From Aquamicrobium zhengzhouense (GTDB lineage Bacteria; Pseudomonadota; Alphaproteobacteria; Rhizobiales; Rhizobiaceae): 64,000 bases of DNA. Made by a program: the position numbers and the translations under genes. Every line of letters begins with the position of its first letter. The first letter of the stretch is position 1. The notes beneath the pieces are model-generated. The model was not told where the DNA came from and did not search any database. It saw only the letters and a list, made by a program, of their open reading frames with translations. Location: NCBI RefSeq assembly GCF_016124105.1, contig NZ_JADGMQ010000013.1, forward strand, positions 1 through 64,000, in the 5' to 3' direction. Below, piece by piece: positions 18,527-27,390 of the stretch.

Positions 18527-19033
18527 ATGAATACGCTCTCGATCGACATCAGGAAGGCTGAACCGCGCGATGCGGAAGCAGTCGCTTGCGTGCATCACCA
18601 AGCATGGCAGGGCGCCTATGCGGGGATCATCCCGCACCGCGCTCTCAACACCATGATCGGCCGCCGTGGCCAGGCATGGTGGGATAACGCCATTCGCCGT
18701 GCCGCCAGTGTCCTGGTGATCGAGATGGGCGGTGACATTGTTGGCTATGCAACGCTGGGCCGCAACCGCGCCCGCGAGCTGCCGCAGGAAGGCGAGATCT
18801 ACGAGCTTTACCTGCGTCCTGAATATCAGGGCATCGGCCTTGGCAAGCGCCTTTTCAATGCCGCTCGCGATCGGCTGGAAGCGCATGGGCTGTCCGGTCT
18901 CGTGGTCTGGGCGCTCGAAGACAACGACAACGCACTGCGCTTCTACGAGGGCGCAGGCGGACGTGACGTCGCCGAGGGCGTCGAAGTGTTCGACGCCAAG
19001 GCACTGCGCAAGATCGCGTACGTCTGGAACTAG
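18527..19033 (+). CDS. GNAT-family N-acetyltransferase
   Basis: A 168-residue single-domain GNAT protein. Motif A is present (EIYELYLRPEYQGIGLGKRL, with the acetyl-CoA pyrophosphate loop Q-G-I-G-L-G-K) and motif B follows (VWALEDNDNALRFYEGAGG). The substrate is unknown. The ATG follows a TTAACCTTAACAAATC stretch without a clear Shine-Dalgarno, so the transcript may have a short leader. A small GC hairpin (CGGGGC/GCCCCG, 19041-19058) follows the stop. Confidence 0.85.
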   Translation: MNTLSIDIRKAEPRDAEAVACVHHQAWQGAYAGIIPHRALNTMIGRRGQAWWDNAIRRAASVLVIEMGGDIVGYATLGRNRARELPQEGEIYELYLRPEYQGIGLGKRLFNAARDRLEAHGLSGLVVWALEDNDNALRFYEGAGGRDVAEGVEVFDAKALRKIAYVWN

Positions 19034-19207
19034 AATATTTCGGGGCCAAAGCGCCCCGTCTCCATCCCTATCTGCTGACTTTTGCAGGGCGTCGAAACGT
19101 CCTGCTTTGCGGTGCTGCATTGCAATAGCGCGCCTGTCGGTATATCCGCACGGGCGAGTACGCTCTGCTCCTTGAGCGATTTTTCAAGCCTTAGCAGGAA
19201 GAAGCAA

Positions 19208-19741
19208 ATGCTTATCGACGCCATCTCCATCGGCAAGAATCCGCCAGAAGACGTGAACGTCATCATCGAGGTGCCGGTCGGCGGCCACCCGATCAAGTAC
19301 GAGATGGACAAGGATTCCGGCACGCTCGTCGTCGACCGCTTCCTTTACACGCCGATGACCTATCCGGGGAACTACGGTTTCGTTCCGCACACCCTGTCCG
19401 ACGACGGCGACCCGATCGACGTTCTCGTCTGCAACACCCGTCCGCTCATCCCCGGCTGCGTTATCAATGTGCGCCCGATCGGCGTTCTCGTCATGGAAGA
19501 CGATGGCGGCCAGGATGAGAAGGTCATCGCTGTTCCGGTCCCGAAGCTGACCCGCCGTTACGAGAACGTCTTCGAGCACACCGACCTGCCGGAGATCACC
19601 CTCAAGCAGATCGAGCACTTCTTCGCGCACTACAAGGATCTGGAGCCGGGCAAGTGGGTCAAGATCGACGGCTGGCACGGTTCGGAATATGCCAAGAAGC
19701 TGATCGTCGAGGCGATCGAGCGCGCCAAGGCCAAGGGCTGA
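19208..19741 (+). CDS. ppa: Inorganic pyrophosphatase (family I)
   Basis: A 177-residue cytosolic enzyme hydrolysing pyrophosphate to drive biosynthetic reactions. The PPase signature [10 protein letters not shown] is present, as are the metal- and phosphate-binding residues in KYEMDKDSG and YPGNYGFVP. The start ATG (MLIDAISIG) at 19208 gives the standard length; upstream in-frame codons are not family-like. It is followed 27 bp later by a strong terminator, and is a single-gene unit. Confidence 0.97.
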   Translation: MLIDAISIGKNPPEDVNVIIEVPVGGHPIKYEMDKDSGTLVVDRFLYTPMTYPGNYGFVPHTLSDDGDPIDVLVCNTRPLIPGCVINVRPIGVLVMEDDGGQDEKVIAVPVPKLTRRYENVFEHTDLPEITLKQIEHFFAHYKDLEPGKWVKIDGWHGSEYAKKLIVEAIERAKAKG

Positions 19742-19768
19742 TCTCGTCTCGCCCCTTCTAAAACAAGA

Positions 19769-19803
19769 ACGCCCGACGGCCTTGCCGCCGGGCGTTTCTT
19801 TTT
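19769..19803 (+). terminator. Rho-independent terminator after ppa
   Basis: A hairpin ACGCCCG-A-CGGC / CCG-C-CGGGCGT with a CTTG loop is followed by TTTCTTTTT. Confidence 0.9.
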
Positions 19804-19821
19804 ATGGTTCATTGATATTGT

Positions 19822-20136
19822 TCATCCGGCCAGTGACCTGATCCGTTCCTCAATGTCATCGGCATTTGAGGTGATCCGCACGGTTTTCAGCCGCGCCGTA
19901 TCACCCGACACGATTTCGACATCGCGCGCAGGAACCCCGAGCGTCGCGGCGATCAGCTTGACCAGGGCCTGATTGGCCTTGCCTTTTTCAGGTACAGCGC
20001 GCACGCGCGCCTTCAGATGCGCGCGCCCGTCGGATGCGATCTCGACACCCTCCACCGCCTCGCGCGACGATTTCGGCGTCAGCCTGATGAACAGATCGAA
20101 CCCGTCCTTGACGGGCCGGTAATACGTCTCGCTCAC
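19822..20136 (-). CDS. DUF167 (YggU) family protein
   Basis: A 104-residue protein with the DUF167 fold signature ([43 protein letters not shown]). The biochemical role is unknown. It begins with GTG at 20136, which overlaps the yggT stop (GTGA, 20136-20133), so translation is coupled to yggT. This yggT-yggU pairing is widely conserved. Confidence 0.9.
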   Translation of the reverse strand: MSETYYRPVKDGFDLFIRLTPKSSREAVEGVEIASDGRAHLKARVRAVPEKGKANQALVKLIAATLGVPARDVEIVSGDTARLKTVRITSNADDIEERIRSLAG

Positions 20137-20423
20137 ACCAGGGCAGGCGCGATCGTCGTCCAGAGAAGCTGGCGAATGAAGAAGATGATGAGCAGCAGGA
20201 TGATCGGCGAAATATCGATGCCGCCAAGATCCGGCAAAATGCGCCGGATCGGCCGCAGCGCCGGCTCGGTCACCCGGTGCAGAAAGTAGCCAATATTCGC
20301 GACAAACTGGTTGCGCGGATTAACGACATTGAACGCGTAGAGCCAGGAGAACACGGCGGAGCCAATGATGAACCACCAATAGATGCTGAGAGCGAGATCA
20401 ATCGTCTGGATAAGCGCAAGCAT
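20133..20423 (-). CDS. YggT family integral membrane protein
   Basis: 96 residues with two transmembrane regions (about 6-28 and 66-90) and the YggT signature [20 protein letters not shown] between them. Members are tied to osmotic tolerance, cell division or photosystem assembly depending on the organism; no firm function here. ATG at 20423 (MLALIQTID) preceded by AGGG; the longer frame to 20570 has no signal. It heads a two-gene operon with DUF167. Confidence 0.9.
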   Translation of the reverse strand: MLALIQTIDLALSIYWWFIIGSAVFSWLYAFNVVNPRNQFVANIGYFLHRVTEPALRPIRRILPDLGGIDISPIILLLIIFFIRQLLWTTIAPALV

Positions 20424-20514
20424 GCCGTTTTCCCTATGAAGCCCAGAACATGTAAACAAGGCCGGCGTGAGCGGCAAGGGCGGATGGTGGGGAAGGGGTG
20501 ATAGGTTTTGCCAG

Positions 20515-21107
20515 TCAGCTATCGGCCCAAAGGGGCATCGCGGACCAGGCGGTAGGGAAACCTGAATCACCCAGCTTAATATTTGGCGCGATTGGAAAAG
20601 TGGAAATATGGCGTTGGAGGCGAAGATGCCATTCCGTTCGAGGGTTTATCCGCCTCAAGAGGAACCGCATTATCGATAGGGCGGCATAGAGCCTTTTATT
20701 CCCTCCATCCATCGCCACTAGATGATCGAGGTCAGGCAATGCACCCAAATAGGGCAAGGCGGGCGATCAATAAGCGGGCGGTTCCACACTCGCGTGTGGT
20801 GCGCACAAGCGTTACGCAGTGCGCTAATTGATCTGATCCATGACTTTATTAAATGAGGGCCGTCTCTGCTCGGAATGCCGTAGCTGGCGGCGATCTTCTT
20901 CAGATCTGCATAGCGCATCCCCGAAAGGAATATGGATAAGGGGCCGAAATCCAGAAGTTCTACCGCCATGGTTGCAGGCCTTCCGCTCAGAGCGGCATTA
21001 GCTTCGCATCGTTGATCGCTATTCAGGACCTGACGCGATTTCAGCGCAGCCTCTTGCCGCAGCCACTCTCCCTCGTCCGCACCGTAACTTCCCGTCGTTT
21101 CCGCCAT
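20515..21107 (-). pseudogene. Abi_2 (AbiD/AbiF-like) abortive-infection protein, truncated and frameshifted
   Basis: Two overlapping frames together give the C-terminal part of an Abi_2 protein. The first (to 20718) contains MAVELLDFGPLSIFLSGMRY and LRNACAHHTRVWNRPLIDRP, the hallmark RNxxAHHxRxWNR motif. The second (20757 to 20515) continues LPYLGALPDLDHL and [17 protein letters not shown] and ends PLWADS. A one-base shift near 20757-20765 breaks the gene. The N-terminal half is missing: the frame upstream of about 21000 runs into the antisense of the duplicated dapF region, so the junction itself truncates it. Abi_2 proteins are phage-defence or toxin-antitoxin-like factors; this copy is almost certainly inactive. 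Confidence 0.75.
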
Positions 21108-21203
21108 CTACCGCCCATGAGTGCGCACGCTTCTTTTGCCAGGATGAACGGCATCGGCAACAATATCATTGAGGCTTGGTCGCCGGGGCCGCATTTCTGC
21201 TGA
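21072..21203 (+). pseudogene. Duplicated 5' fragment of dapF (copy A)
   Basis: About 100 bp (21072-21170) match the leader and first codons of dapF (22271-22370), offset by 1,200 bp, with roughly one mismatch in eight bases. The fragment still opens with ATG at 21117 and reads MSAHASFARMNGIGNNII, then diverges and stops at 21203 after 28 codons. Compare [18 protein letters not shown] in the intact gene. The level of divergence implies an old duplication or an incoming homologous copy rather than an assembly artefact. Confidence 0.8.
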
Positions 21204-21249
21204 ATCGCGCCACCCATCGGGCCACCGGCTCTGCGCAGGCTCCGATCCG

Positions 21250-21289
21250 AAACTGGTCCGAACTATCGGGCGGCTTCCCGAACCAGTTT
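21250..21289. repeat. Nested inverted repeat (AAACTGGT ... ACCAGTTT)
   Basis: An 8-bp perfect outer inverted repeat (21250-21257 and 21282-21289) encloses a smaller one (TCGGG-N6-CCCGA, 21266-21281). It lies between the dapF fragment and the glycosyltransferase gene, in a 250-bp stretch (21204-21453) where I see no gene. It may be a terminator-like structure or a mobile-element footprint. Confidence 0.35.
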
Positions 21290-21453
21290 CCCTCTCCTCC
21301 CCGAACCCGCCCCCGTCATATTTTAGCGCCGGTTGATTTGCTAAAGGCGCGGCGCGTTTGCTTGGCTTGCGATTCGCCCTTCGGCGGCGCTGGTCGCGAA
21401 TGCGCAAGCGCTATGCTCGGCCGAATGCCGGGCTTTCAAATTTCGGATCTTGC

Positions 21454-22233
21454 ATGCACATCATCATCATCAGCCGCCAGGAGGAAGAGACGCGCCGTGC
21501 GTTTCAGACCGGACAGATGGCGCGGCTTGGGCTTTCCTTCGAATTCCTTGACGCCTTTGAGGCGCGCGATCTGACTGACGCCGAATGTCAGGCGGCGGCC
21601 AATATGTGGCCAAGCCCCTCGCTGCCGCAGGACATCGCCTGCTTCCGCTCGCACCGTCTTGCCTGGACAAGGGTCGTGAAGACCGGCCAGCCGACCCTCA
21701 TCCTTGAGGACGATGCCGTGCTGGCAGAAACGCTGCCGCAGGTGCTGACGGCGATCGAAGCCGCACAAATTCCGGCAAACGCCGCCTTCGACCTCGAATT
21801 CACGCCAGAACCGCACATTCTGGATGATCGCGAGAAGCTGGCGTTTCTTGGCGGCAAGGTGGTGGCGCGACGTGTGTTCAAGAACCGCGTCGGCCTGGCC
21901 GCCTATGTGATCGGACCGCAGGTTGCGGGGCGGATGCTGAAGGATACCGAGCGCTACGGCCTCATCGATTCCTATTTCTGGCACCGCCCTTGGCTGATGG
22001 GGCTGCAGATTGAACCTGCCCAGGCAGTGCAGATGCGGTTCCTCCAGGACAACGAGGATGCCCAGCCGTACCATCGCCCGCAGGAAAAACGACTTTTTCG
22101 TCCCTCCAGTAAGTTGCGCAAGGCGCTGCTGCGTCTGGAGTTGGAGCTGAATCGCGGTCGCTGCCTGCTCCAGGCGGCCTTCCACTCGCAGCGGCGCCAG
22201 CCGCTGATAGATCGCGCCCAGTTCAGAACCTGA
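21454..22233 (+). CDS. Glycosyltransferase family 25 (LPS biosynthesis type)
   Basis: A 259-residue cytoplasmic protein of the GT25 family, whose members add sugars (often galactose) to lipooligosaccharide. Recognisable parts are the N-terminal HIIIISRQEEETRRAFQ strand, the acceptor-side LPQDIACFRSHRLAW, and the metal-binding LILEDDAVL. The C-terminus is basic (SSKLRKALLRLELELNRGR). ATG at 21454 is chosen because the family begins at this strand; the upstream 32 codons to 21358 are not family-like. The gene lies between the two dapF-start copies, so it was probably acquired with them. Partners for surface sugar synthesis are not nearby. Confidence 0.8.
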   Translation: MHIIIISRQEEETRRAFQTGQMARLGLSFEFLDAFEARDLTDAECQAAANMWPSPSLPQDIACFRSHRLAWTRVVKTGQPTLILEDDAVLAETLPQVLTAIEAAQIPANAAFDLEFTPEPHILDDREKLAFLGGKVVARRVFKNRVGLAAYVIGPQVAGRMLKDTERYGLIDSYFWHRPWLMGLQIEPAQAVQMRFLQDNEDAQPYHRPQEKRLFRPSSKLRKALLRLELELNRGRCLLQAAFHSQRRQPLIDRAQFRT

Positions 22234-22270
22234 TGTTGCCGGTACGGGCGTGAGCGGCATTGCTTCACAC

Positions 22271-22370
22271 CTCGCCTGCACTGGTAATTTCGCGTCGTTT
22301 CCGCCATATACCGCCCATGAGTGCGCCCGCTTCCTTTGCCAAGATGAACGGCATCGGCAACAAGATCATT
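22271..22370. repeat. Direct repeat, copy B (leader and start of intact dapF)
   Basis: Functional counterpart of the repeat at 21072-21170; identical blocks include CGTCGTTTCCGCCAT and GAACGGCATCGGCAACAA. The copy continues uninterrupted into the complete dapF gene. Confidence 0.85.
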
Positions 22371-23201
22371 GTTGCCGATATGCGTGGTCGCATGGACCGC
22401 ATTTCGGCGGACGCCGCGATTGCGCTTGCCGCCGATCCGGCCACGCATTTCGATCAGATCATGGCGATCCACGATCCGCGTCTCGCAGGCACAGATTTTT
22501 ATATCGAGATCATAAATTCTGACGGCTCGCTGGCGCAGGCCTGCGGCAACGGCACCCGCTGCGTCGTCTCGGCGCTGGCCGCCGAGACCGACAAGAAGGT
22601 TTTTACCTTCCAGACGCTCGCCGGCATCGTCAACGCGGTCGAGCACGAGGATGGCCTCATCTCCGTCGATATGGGCAAGCCGCGCTTTGACTGGCAGGAC
22701 ATTCCGCTCGCCGAGGAGTTTCGCGACACCCGCGCCATCGAGCTCCAGGTCGGCCCGATTGACGCGCCGGTGCTGCATTCGCCATCGGTCGCCTCGATGG
22801 GCAATCCGCACGCGATCTTCTGGGTCGATGAAGACGTCTGGTCCTACGACCTCGAAAAGTTCGGGCCGCTGCTGGAAAACCATCCGATCTTCCCGGAACG
22901 CGCCAACATCACGATTGCGCAGGTCAGTTCGCGCGAGACATTGAACATTCGCACCTGGGAGCGTGGTGCTGGCCTGACGCTTGCCTGCGGCTCGGCTGCG
23001 TGCGCGGCTGCGGTTTCGGGCGCCCGCACCGGGCGCACCTTGCGCACCGTGACAATTACCGCCCCAAGCGGCGGCAAGCTCATCATTGAATGGCGCGCCG
23101 ACGACCACGTCATCATGACCGGCCCGGCCGAATGGGAATTTGCCGGCGAGTTCGATCCGAAGACCGGCTCATGGCAACACGCCAGCGAGGACGCGGTATG
23201 A
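22317..23201 (+). CDS. dapF: Diaminopimelate epimerase
   Basis: 294 residues, converting L,L- to meso-diaminopimelate for lysine and peptidoglycan synthesis. The two catalytic cysteines are present: Cys76 in ACGNGTRC and Cys224 in [12 protein letters not shown], along with the substrate-binding MGNPHAIFW and ERGAGLTLA segments. ATG at 22317 is supported by the conserved N-terminus (FAKMNGIGN) and by its counterpart in the duplicated fragment. The promoter may lie in the repeated leader, so the gene's expression could have been reset by the rearrangement upstream. Confidence 0.97.
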   Translation: MSAPASFAKMNGIGNKIIVADMRGRMDRISADAAIALAADPATHFDQIMAIHDPRLAGTDFYIEIINSDGSLAQACGNGTRCVVSALAAETDKKVFTFQTLAGIVNAVEHEDGLISVDMGKPRFDWQDIPLAEEFRDTRAIELQVGPIDAPVLHSPSVASMGNPHAIFWVDEDVWSYDLEKFGPLLENHPIFPERANITIAQVSSRETLNIRTWERGAGLTLACGSAACAAAVSGARTGRTLRTVTITAPSGGKLIIEWRADDHVIMTGPAEWEFAGEFDPKTGSWQHASEDAV

Positions 23202-23225
23202 TGGCTGACGTTTGCGTGGGGAACA

Positions 23226-23355
23226 CCCCCACCCCTAACCCCTCCCCACAAGGGGGAGGGGAATTGGTGCATTTCGCTTCGGCAGCAGCATTCGTTGCCA
23301 TGCTCCACGTCCCAGAATCCCCCTCCCCCTTGTGGGGAGGGGTACGGGGTGGGGG
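23226..23355. repeat. Pair of inverted palindromic repeats between dapF and mtaB
   Basis: The left unit (23226-23263) begins CCCCCACCCCTAACCCCTCC and continues with CACAAGGGGGAGGGG. The right unit (23316-23355) is its reverse complement, with only the TA/GTA positions differing. Each unit is itself partly palindromic (CCCCTCCCC/GGGGAGGGG). The ~52-bp spacer carries no gene. Such units are dispersed in rhizobial genomes (RIME/BIME-like); here the transcript would form a long hairpin between two co-directional genes. Confidence 0.8.
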
Positions 23356-23376
23356 TAGCCTTGAGGAGATCCAGCC

Positions 23377-24672
23377 GTGAGCGATCCGAAGGGTATCGAC
23401 ATCCTCACCTTCGGTTGTCGGCTGAATGCCTATGAATCGGAAGTGATGCGGCGTGAGGCGCATGCGGCGGGGCTGGATACGCTCGCCGGCGGTGCTGTCA
23501 TCGTCAACACCTGCGCTGTCACGGCTGAGGCTGTGCGTCAGGCCAAGCAGGCGATCCGCAAGGCGCGCCGCGACAATCCCGACGCGCGCATCATCGTCAC
23601 CGGCTGTGCCGCCCAGACAGAGCCGGCGAGCTTTGGCGAAATGGACGAGGTCGACCTTGTCCTTGGCAATGAGGAAAAGCTGAAGGCTCATTCCTATCGC
23701 GCCCTGCCGGACTTTGGCGTCAACGATTTCGAGAAGGTGCGCGTCAACGACATCATGTCGGTGACCGAAACCGCCTCGCATATGGTGGATTCCCTTGATG
23801 GCCGCGCCCGCGCCTTCGTGCAGGTGCAGAACGGCTGCGATCATCGCTGCACCTTCTGCATCATCCCATATGGTCGCGGAAATTCGCGTTCGGTGCCGAT
23901 GGGCGGGGTAATCGAGCAGGTCAAGCGCCTCGTCGACAACGGCTTTCGCGAGGTGGTGCTCACCGGGGTTGATCTCACCTCTTACGGCGGCGATCTGCCG
24001 GGCTCTCCAAAGCTTGGCAAGCTGGTTACGACCATCCTGCGTCAGGTGCCGGACCTGCCGCGCCTTCGCCTGTCGTCGATCGATTCCATCGAGGCCGACG
24101 AAAGCCTGATGGACGCAATCGCATCGGAAACGCGCCTAATGCCACATCTGCATCTGTCGCTGCAGGCGGGTGATGACATGGTGCTGAAACGCATGAAGCG
24201 CCGGCACCTCCGCGACGACACCATCCGCTTTTGCGAGGATGTGCGCCGTCTGCGTCCAGACATTGCCTTTGGTGCCGACATCATTGCCGGCTTCCCGACC
24301 GAGACCGATGCGATGTTCGAAAACTCGCTGAAGATCATCGAGGAATGCGGCCTGACGCATCTGCACATCTTCCCCTATTCGCCGCGTCAGGGAACGCCAG
24401 CCGCGCGCATGCCGCAGGTCGACCGTCGGATCGTCAAGGAACGCGCCGCACTGCTGCGCCAGGCGGGCGATGCCGCCTACCGTCGTCACCTGGACCGTCT
24501 GGTTGGCACAAGCCAGCGTATCCTGATCGAGAAGGACGGCATCGGCCGCACTGAAAACTTCTTCGTCACCTCGATTGCAGCTGGCCAGCCCGGCGATATC
24601 ATCGAGGCACTCATTTCCGGCCATGACGGCGAGCGGCTGATCGCCAGCCGCGCCTCCGTGTGCGCGGCTTGA
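23377..24672 (+). CDS. mtaB: tRNA t6A37 methylthiotransferase MtaB
   Basis: 431-residue radical-SAM enzyme that converts t6A to ms2t6A at position 37 of tRNAs reading ANN codons. It shows the UPF0004 N-terminal domain with its three cysteines (FGCRLNAYE, VNTCAVTAEA, TGCAAQTEP), the radical-SAM triad in CDHRCTFCIIPYGRG, and a C-terminal TRAM-like region. The MtaB-type YGRG sequence and length separate it from MiaB. It starts with GTG at 23377 behind GAGGAG 8 nt upstream, and precedes ftsY by 17 bp. Confidence 0.95.
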   Translation: MSDPKGIDILTFGCRLNAYESEVMRREAHAAGLDTLAGGAVIVNTCAVTAEAVRQAKQAIRKARRDNPDARIIVTGCAAQTEPASFGEMDEVDLVLGNEEKLKAHSYRALPDFGVNDFEKVRVNDIMSVTETASHMVDSLDGRARAFVQVQNGCDHRCTFCIIPYGRGNSRSVPMGGVIEQVKRLVDNGFREVVLTGVDLTSYGGDLPGSPKLGKLVTTILRQVPDLPRLRLSSIDSIEADESLMDAIASETRLMPHLHLSLQAGDDMVLKRMKRRHLRDDTIRFCEDVRRLRPDIAFGADIIAGFPTETDAMFENSLKIIEECGLTHLHIFPYSPRQGTPAARMPQVDRRIVKERAALLRQAGDAAYRRHLDRLVGTSQRILIEKDGIGRTENFFVTSIAAGQPGDIIEALISGHDGERLIASRASVCAA

Positions 24673-24689
24673 ACTAACTGGCAGGATCC

Positions 24690-26096
24690 ATGGCGCTCGG
24701 TTTTATCAAGAAAATGTTCTCGTTCGGCAAGAACGAGGAAGATGAAGCAAAGCCGTTAGAGGCCGAACTGGAAACAGTTCAGACGGCAGAGCCGGAAGTC
24801 CCGGTCACGCCGCCAGCGGAAGTTCCGGCAGAGCCTGCAGCTGAACCCGAGCTACCGCAGCCGCAAGAGCCGGCCGTCGAGCCTGATATCCCGGCTGAAG
24901 TGCCTCCTGCGCCAGAGCCGGTGGAAGTGCCGGCCGAACCGGTCGTGCCACCTGCACCGGAACCGGCACCTACCGAGGTTCCGGCAGAAGAACCTGCGCC
25001 AGCCGAAATTCCGGTGATCGAACCTGAACCGCTTGCCGTGCCGCCGGCTCCTGTTGAGCCAGAGCCCGCACCATCGGAAATTCCCGCGCCTCCTCCGGTC
25101 GAGCCTGCCAAGGTCACGGTCTCCAAGGCGGTCGAAAAGAAGGTCGAGGAAGAACCTGTTGAAGCTGCACCGGAGCCGCGCCTTTCCTGGTACCAGCGCC
25201 TGTCGCTCGGCCTGTCGCGCTCGTCGCGGGAGTTGCGCGATTCCATCTCCGGCGTCTTCACCAAGCGCAAGCTCGACGAAGACACGCTGCAGGATCTGGA
25301 AGACGTGCTGCTCCGCGCCGATCTTGGCATGGAGACGGCAATCCGCGTCACGGATTCGCTTGCATCCGGCCGCTATGGCAAGGACATTTCGGACGATGAA
25401 GTTCGCAAGGTCATGGCCGAGGAAATCGAGAAAGTTCTGACGCCGGTCGCCAAACCGCTCGAACTGGATCTGTCGCACAAACCGCATGTCGTGCTCGTCG
25501 TTGGCGTGAACGGCACCGGCAAGACCACCACGATCGGCAAGCTTGCGGCGAAACTCACCGCTGGCGGCCTCAAGGTCACGCTCGCAGCCGGCGACACGTT
25601 CCGCGCGGCCGCGATCGAACAGCTGAAGATCTGGGGTGAGCGCACCAATTCCGAGGTTGTCTCGTCAAAGCTCGGTGCCGATGCTGCCGGCCTGGCCTTT
25701 GACGCGTTCGAGAAGGCCAAGGCCAATGGCTCCGATGTCCTCATCATCGACACCGCGGGCCGCCTGCAAAACAGCGCTGAACTGATGGCAGAGCTCGAAA
25801 AGATCGTCCGCGTCCTCGGCAAGCTCGATCCCGAAGCGCCGCATACGGTTTTGCAAACGGTCGACGCCACGACGGGCCAGAATGCTCTCAACCAGGTCGA
25901 GATCTTCCGTAATGTGGCCGGCGTCAACGGTCTTGTCATGACCAAGCTCGACGGCACGGCGCGCGGCGGCATCCTTGTGGCGATTGCCGCCAAGCATAAG
26001 CTGCCGGTCTATTTCATCGGCGTTGGCGAACAGGTCGACGATCTAGAACCGTTTTCCGCCGGCGACTTCGCCAAGGCGATTGCTGGAGTGAATTGA
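24690..26096 (+). CDS. ftsY: Signal recognition particle receptor FtsY
   Basis: SRP-receptor GTPase, 468 residues, delivering ribosome-nascent chain complexes to SecYEG. Residues 20-155 are an acidic low-complexity A region made almost wholly of Pro, Glu, Val and Ala (VPAEP-like units); the N domain follows ([20 protein letters not shown]), then the G domain with G1 [15 protein letters not shown] near residue 272, DTAGRLQN and [10 protein letters not shown]. It shares one base with the next gene (TGATG at 26094-26098), so the two are coupled. Confidence 0.97.
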   Translation: MALGFIKKMFSFGKNEEDEAKPLEAELETVQTAEPEVPVTPPAEVPAEPAAEPELPQPQEPAVEPDIPAEVPPAPEPVEVPAEPVVPPAPEPAPTEVPAEEPAPAEIPVIEPEPLAVPPAPVEPEPAPSEIPAPPPVEPAKVTVSKAVEKKVEEEPVEAAPEPRLSWYQRLSLGLSRSSRELRDSISGVFTKRKLDEDTLQDLEDVLLRADLGMETAIRVTDSLASGRYGKDISDDEVRKVMAEEIEKVLTPVAKPLELDLSHKPHVVLVVGVNGTGKTTTIGKLAAKLTAGGLKVTLAAGDTFRAAAIEQLKIWGERTNSEVVSSKLGADAAGLAFDAFEKAKANGSDVLIIDTAGRLQNSAELMAELEKIVRVLGKLDPEAPHTVLQTVDATTGQNALNQVEIFRNVAGVNGLVMTKLDGTARGGILVAIAAKHKLPVYFIGVGEQVDDLEPFSAGDFAKAIAGVN

Positions 26097-26743
26097 TGGG
26101 CCAACCGGACTTTGAGCGTGAGCCTTCCGACCCGAAGAAGCCCGAGCTGAATCCGTTGCTCAAGCTTGGGCTCGAACTTGGCCCGTTGCTGGTCTTCTTC
26201 TTTGCAAACTCGCGCAGCGAATGGCTGATTGAAAAATGGCCGGTGCTGGGCTCGTTCGGCGGCCCGATTTTCATGGCCACCGGCCTCTTCATGGTTGCGA
26301 CGGCAATCGCACTGATCGTCTCCTGGATGCTGACCCGCACCTTGCCGATCATGCCGCTCGTCTCAGGCGCCGTCGTCTTCGTCTTCGGCGCGCTGACGCT
26401 CTATCTGCAGGACGATGTCTTCATCAAGATGAAGCCGACAATCGTCAATTCCCTGTTTGGAGCGGTGCTCCTGGGCGGCCTGTTCTTTGGCAAGTCGCTC
26501 CTCGGCTATGTCTTTGAGTCTGCCTTCAAGCTGGATGCTGAGGGATGGCGCAAACTCACGCTTCGCTGGGGCATCTTCTTCTTTGTGCTGGCCGCGCTCA
26601 ACGAAATCATCTGGCGTAATTTCTCGACCGATTTCTGGGTCGCGTTCAAGGTCTGGGGCACGATGCCTTTGACGATCCTCTTCACATTTACTCAGATGCC
26701 GCTCATCATGCGCCATTCCGTGGAGCAGAAGCCAGCCGAGTAG
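26096..26743 (+). CDS. yciB: Inner-membrane septation protein A homologue (YciB/IspZ)
   Basis: 215 residues with five to six predicted transmembrane helices. The family signature is visible: [18 protein letters not shown], then [14 protein letters not shown] and the C-terminal [20 protein letters not shown]. Members affect septation and envelope integrity. The ATG at 26096 overlaps the ftsY stop; a TTG one codon upstream is less likely. The order ftsY-yciB is conserved in rhizobia. Confidence 0.92.
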   Translation: MGQPDFEREPSDPKKPELNPLLKLGLELGPLLVFFFANSRSEWLIEKWPVLGSFGGPIFMATGLFMVATAIALIVSWMLTRTLPIMPLVSGAVVFVFGALTLYLQDDVFIKMKPTIVNSLFGAVLLGGLFFGKSLLGYVFESAFKLDAEGWRKLTLRWGIFFFVLAALNEIIWRNFSTDFWVAFKVWGTMPLTILFTFTQMPLIMRHSVEQKPAE

Positions 26744-26753
26744 GGGGGACAGG

Positions 26754-27368
26754 ATGGAGTTCATCACGACACGAGACGAACTCCGGACCCACTACAAGCA
26801 AGCGAGCGGACGCGCGGTCGCAAAGGAAATGCGGGCGCTGGATCGCCATGCCCGCACCTTCCTCGCCCACAGCCCCTTCGTGCTGATCGGCTCGCAAGAC
26901 GCGGCCGGCAATGCAGACGTCACACCCAAGGGGGACAGGCCGGGCTTCGTCGCGGTCCTCGACGACGCCACCATCGCGATCCCCGATCGTCCCGGCAACA
27001 ACCGGCTCGACACGTTCGAGAACCTGATAGAAAACCCGGCGATCGGCCTGATCTTCCTCATTCCCGGCATGAACGAGACGCTGCGCATCAATGGCAAGGC
27101 GCGGCTAACGGCCGATCTCGCCTTGCGCGAGCGTTTTGCCATCGACGGCAAATTGCCGATCAGCGTCTTGGTCGTCTCCGTCGATGCCTGCTACATGCAC
27201 TGCGCCAAGGCGTTCATGCGCTCCTCGCTCTGGAAGCCCGAAACCTGGCCCGACCGCGCGTCGCTGCCCACCCTCGGCCAAATCCTCGCCGAACAGATCG
27301 CCACCAACCAGAGCGGCGAAGAGGTGGATGAAGCGTTGAGAACGTCTTACGCGCAGACGATGTGGTGA
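26754..27368 (+). CDS. Pyridoxamine 5'-phosphate oxidase-family FMN-binding protein
   Basis: 204 residues with the split-barrel FMN-binding fold. Typical segments are FVLIGSQDAAGNADVTPKGD, then IAIPDRPGNNRLDTFENLIE and LIFLIPGMNETLRINGKA. This matches the PPOX subfamily of flavin-dependent reductases rather than PdxH, since the PLP-binding C-terminus is absent. The substrate is unknown. It lies 10 bp after yciB and ends the ftsY run. Confidence 0.85.
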   Translation: MEFITTRDELRTHYKQASGRAVAKEMRALDRHARTFLAHSPFVLIGSQDAAGNADVTPKGDRPGFVAVLDDATIAIPDRPGNNRLDTFENLIENPAIGLIFLIPGMNETLRINGKARLTADLALRERFAIDGKLPISVLVVSVDACYMHCAKAFMRSSLWKPETWPDRASLPTLGQILAEQIATNQSGEEVDEALRTSYAQTMW

Positions 27369-27390
27369 GCCCCACCTCAAGCCGTCCGGC

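Noticed and set aside
24779-25351. 190-codon - strand ORF rich in Gly/Ser/Ala
   Set aside because: Antisense to the low-complexity region of ftsY; composition simply mirrors Pro/Glu codons.
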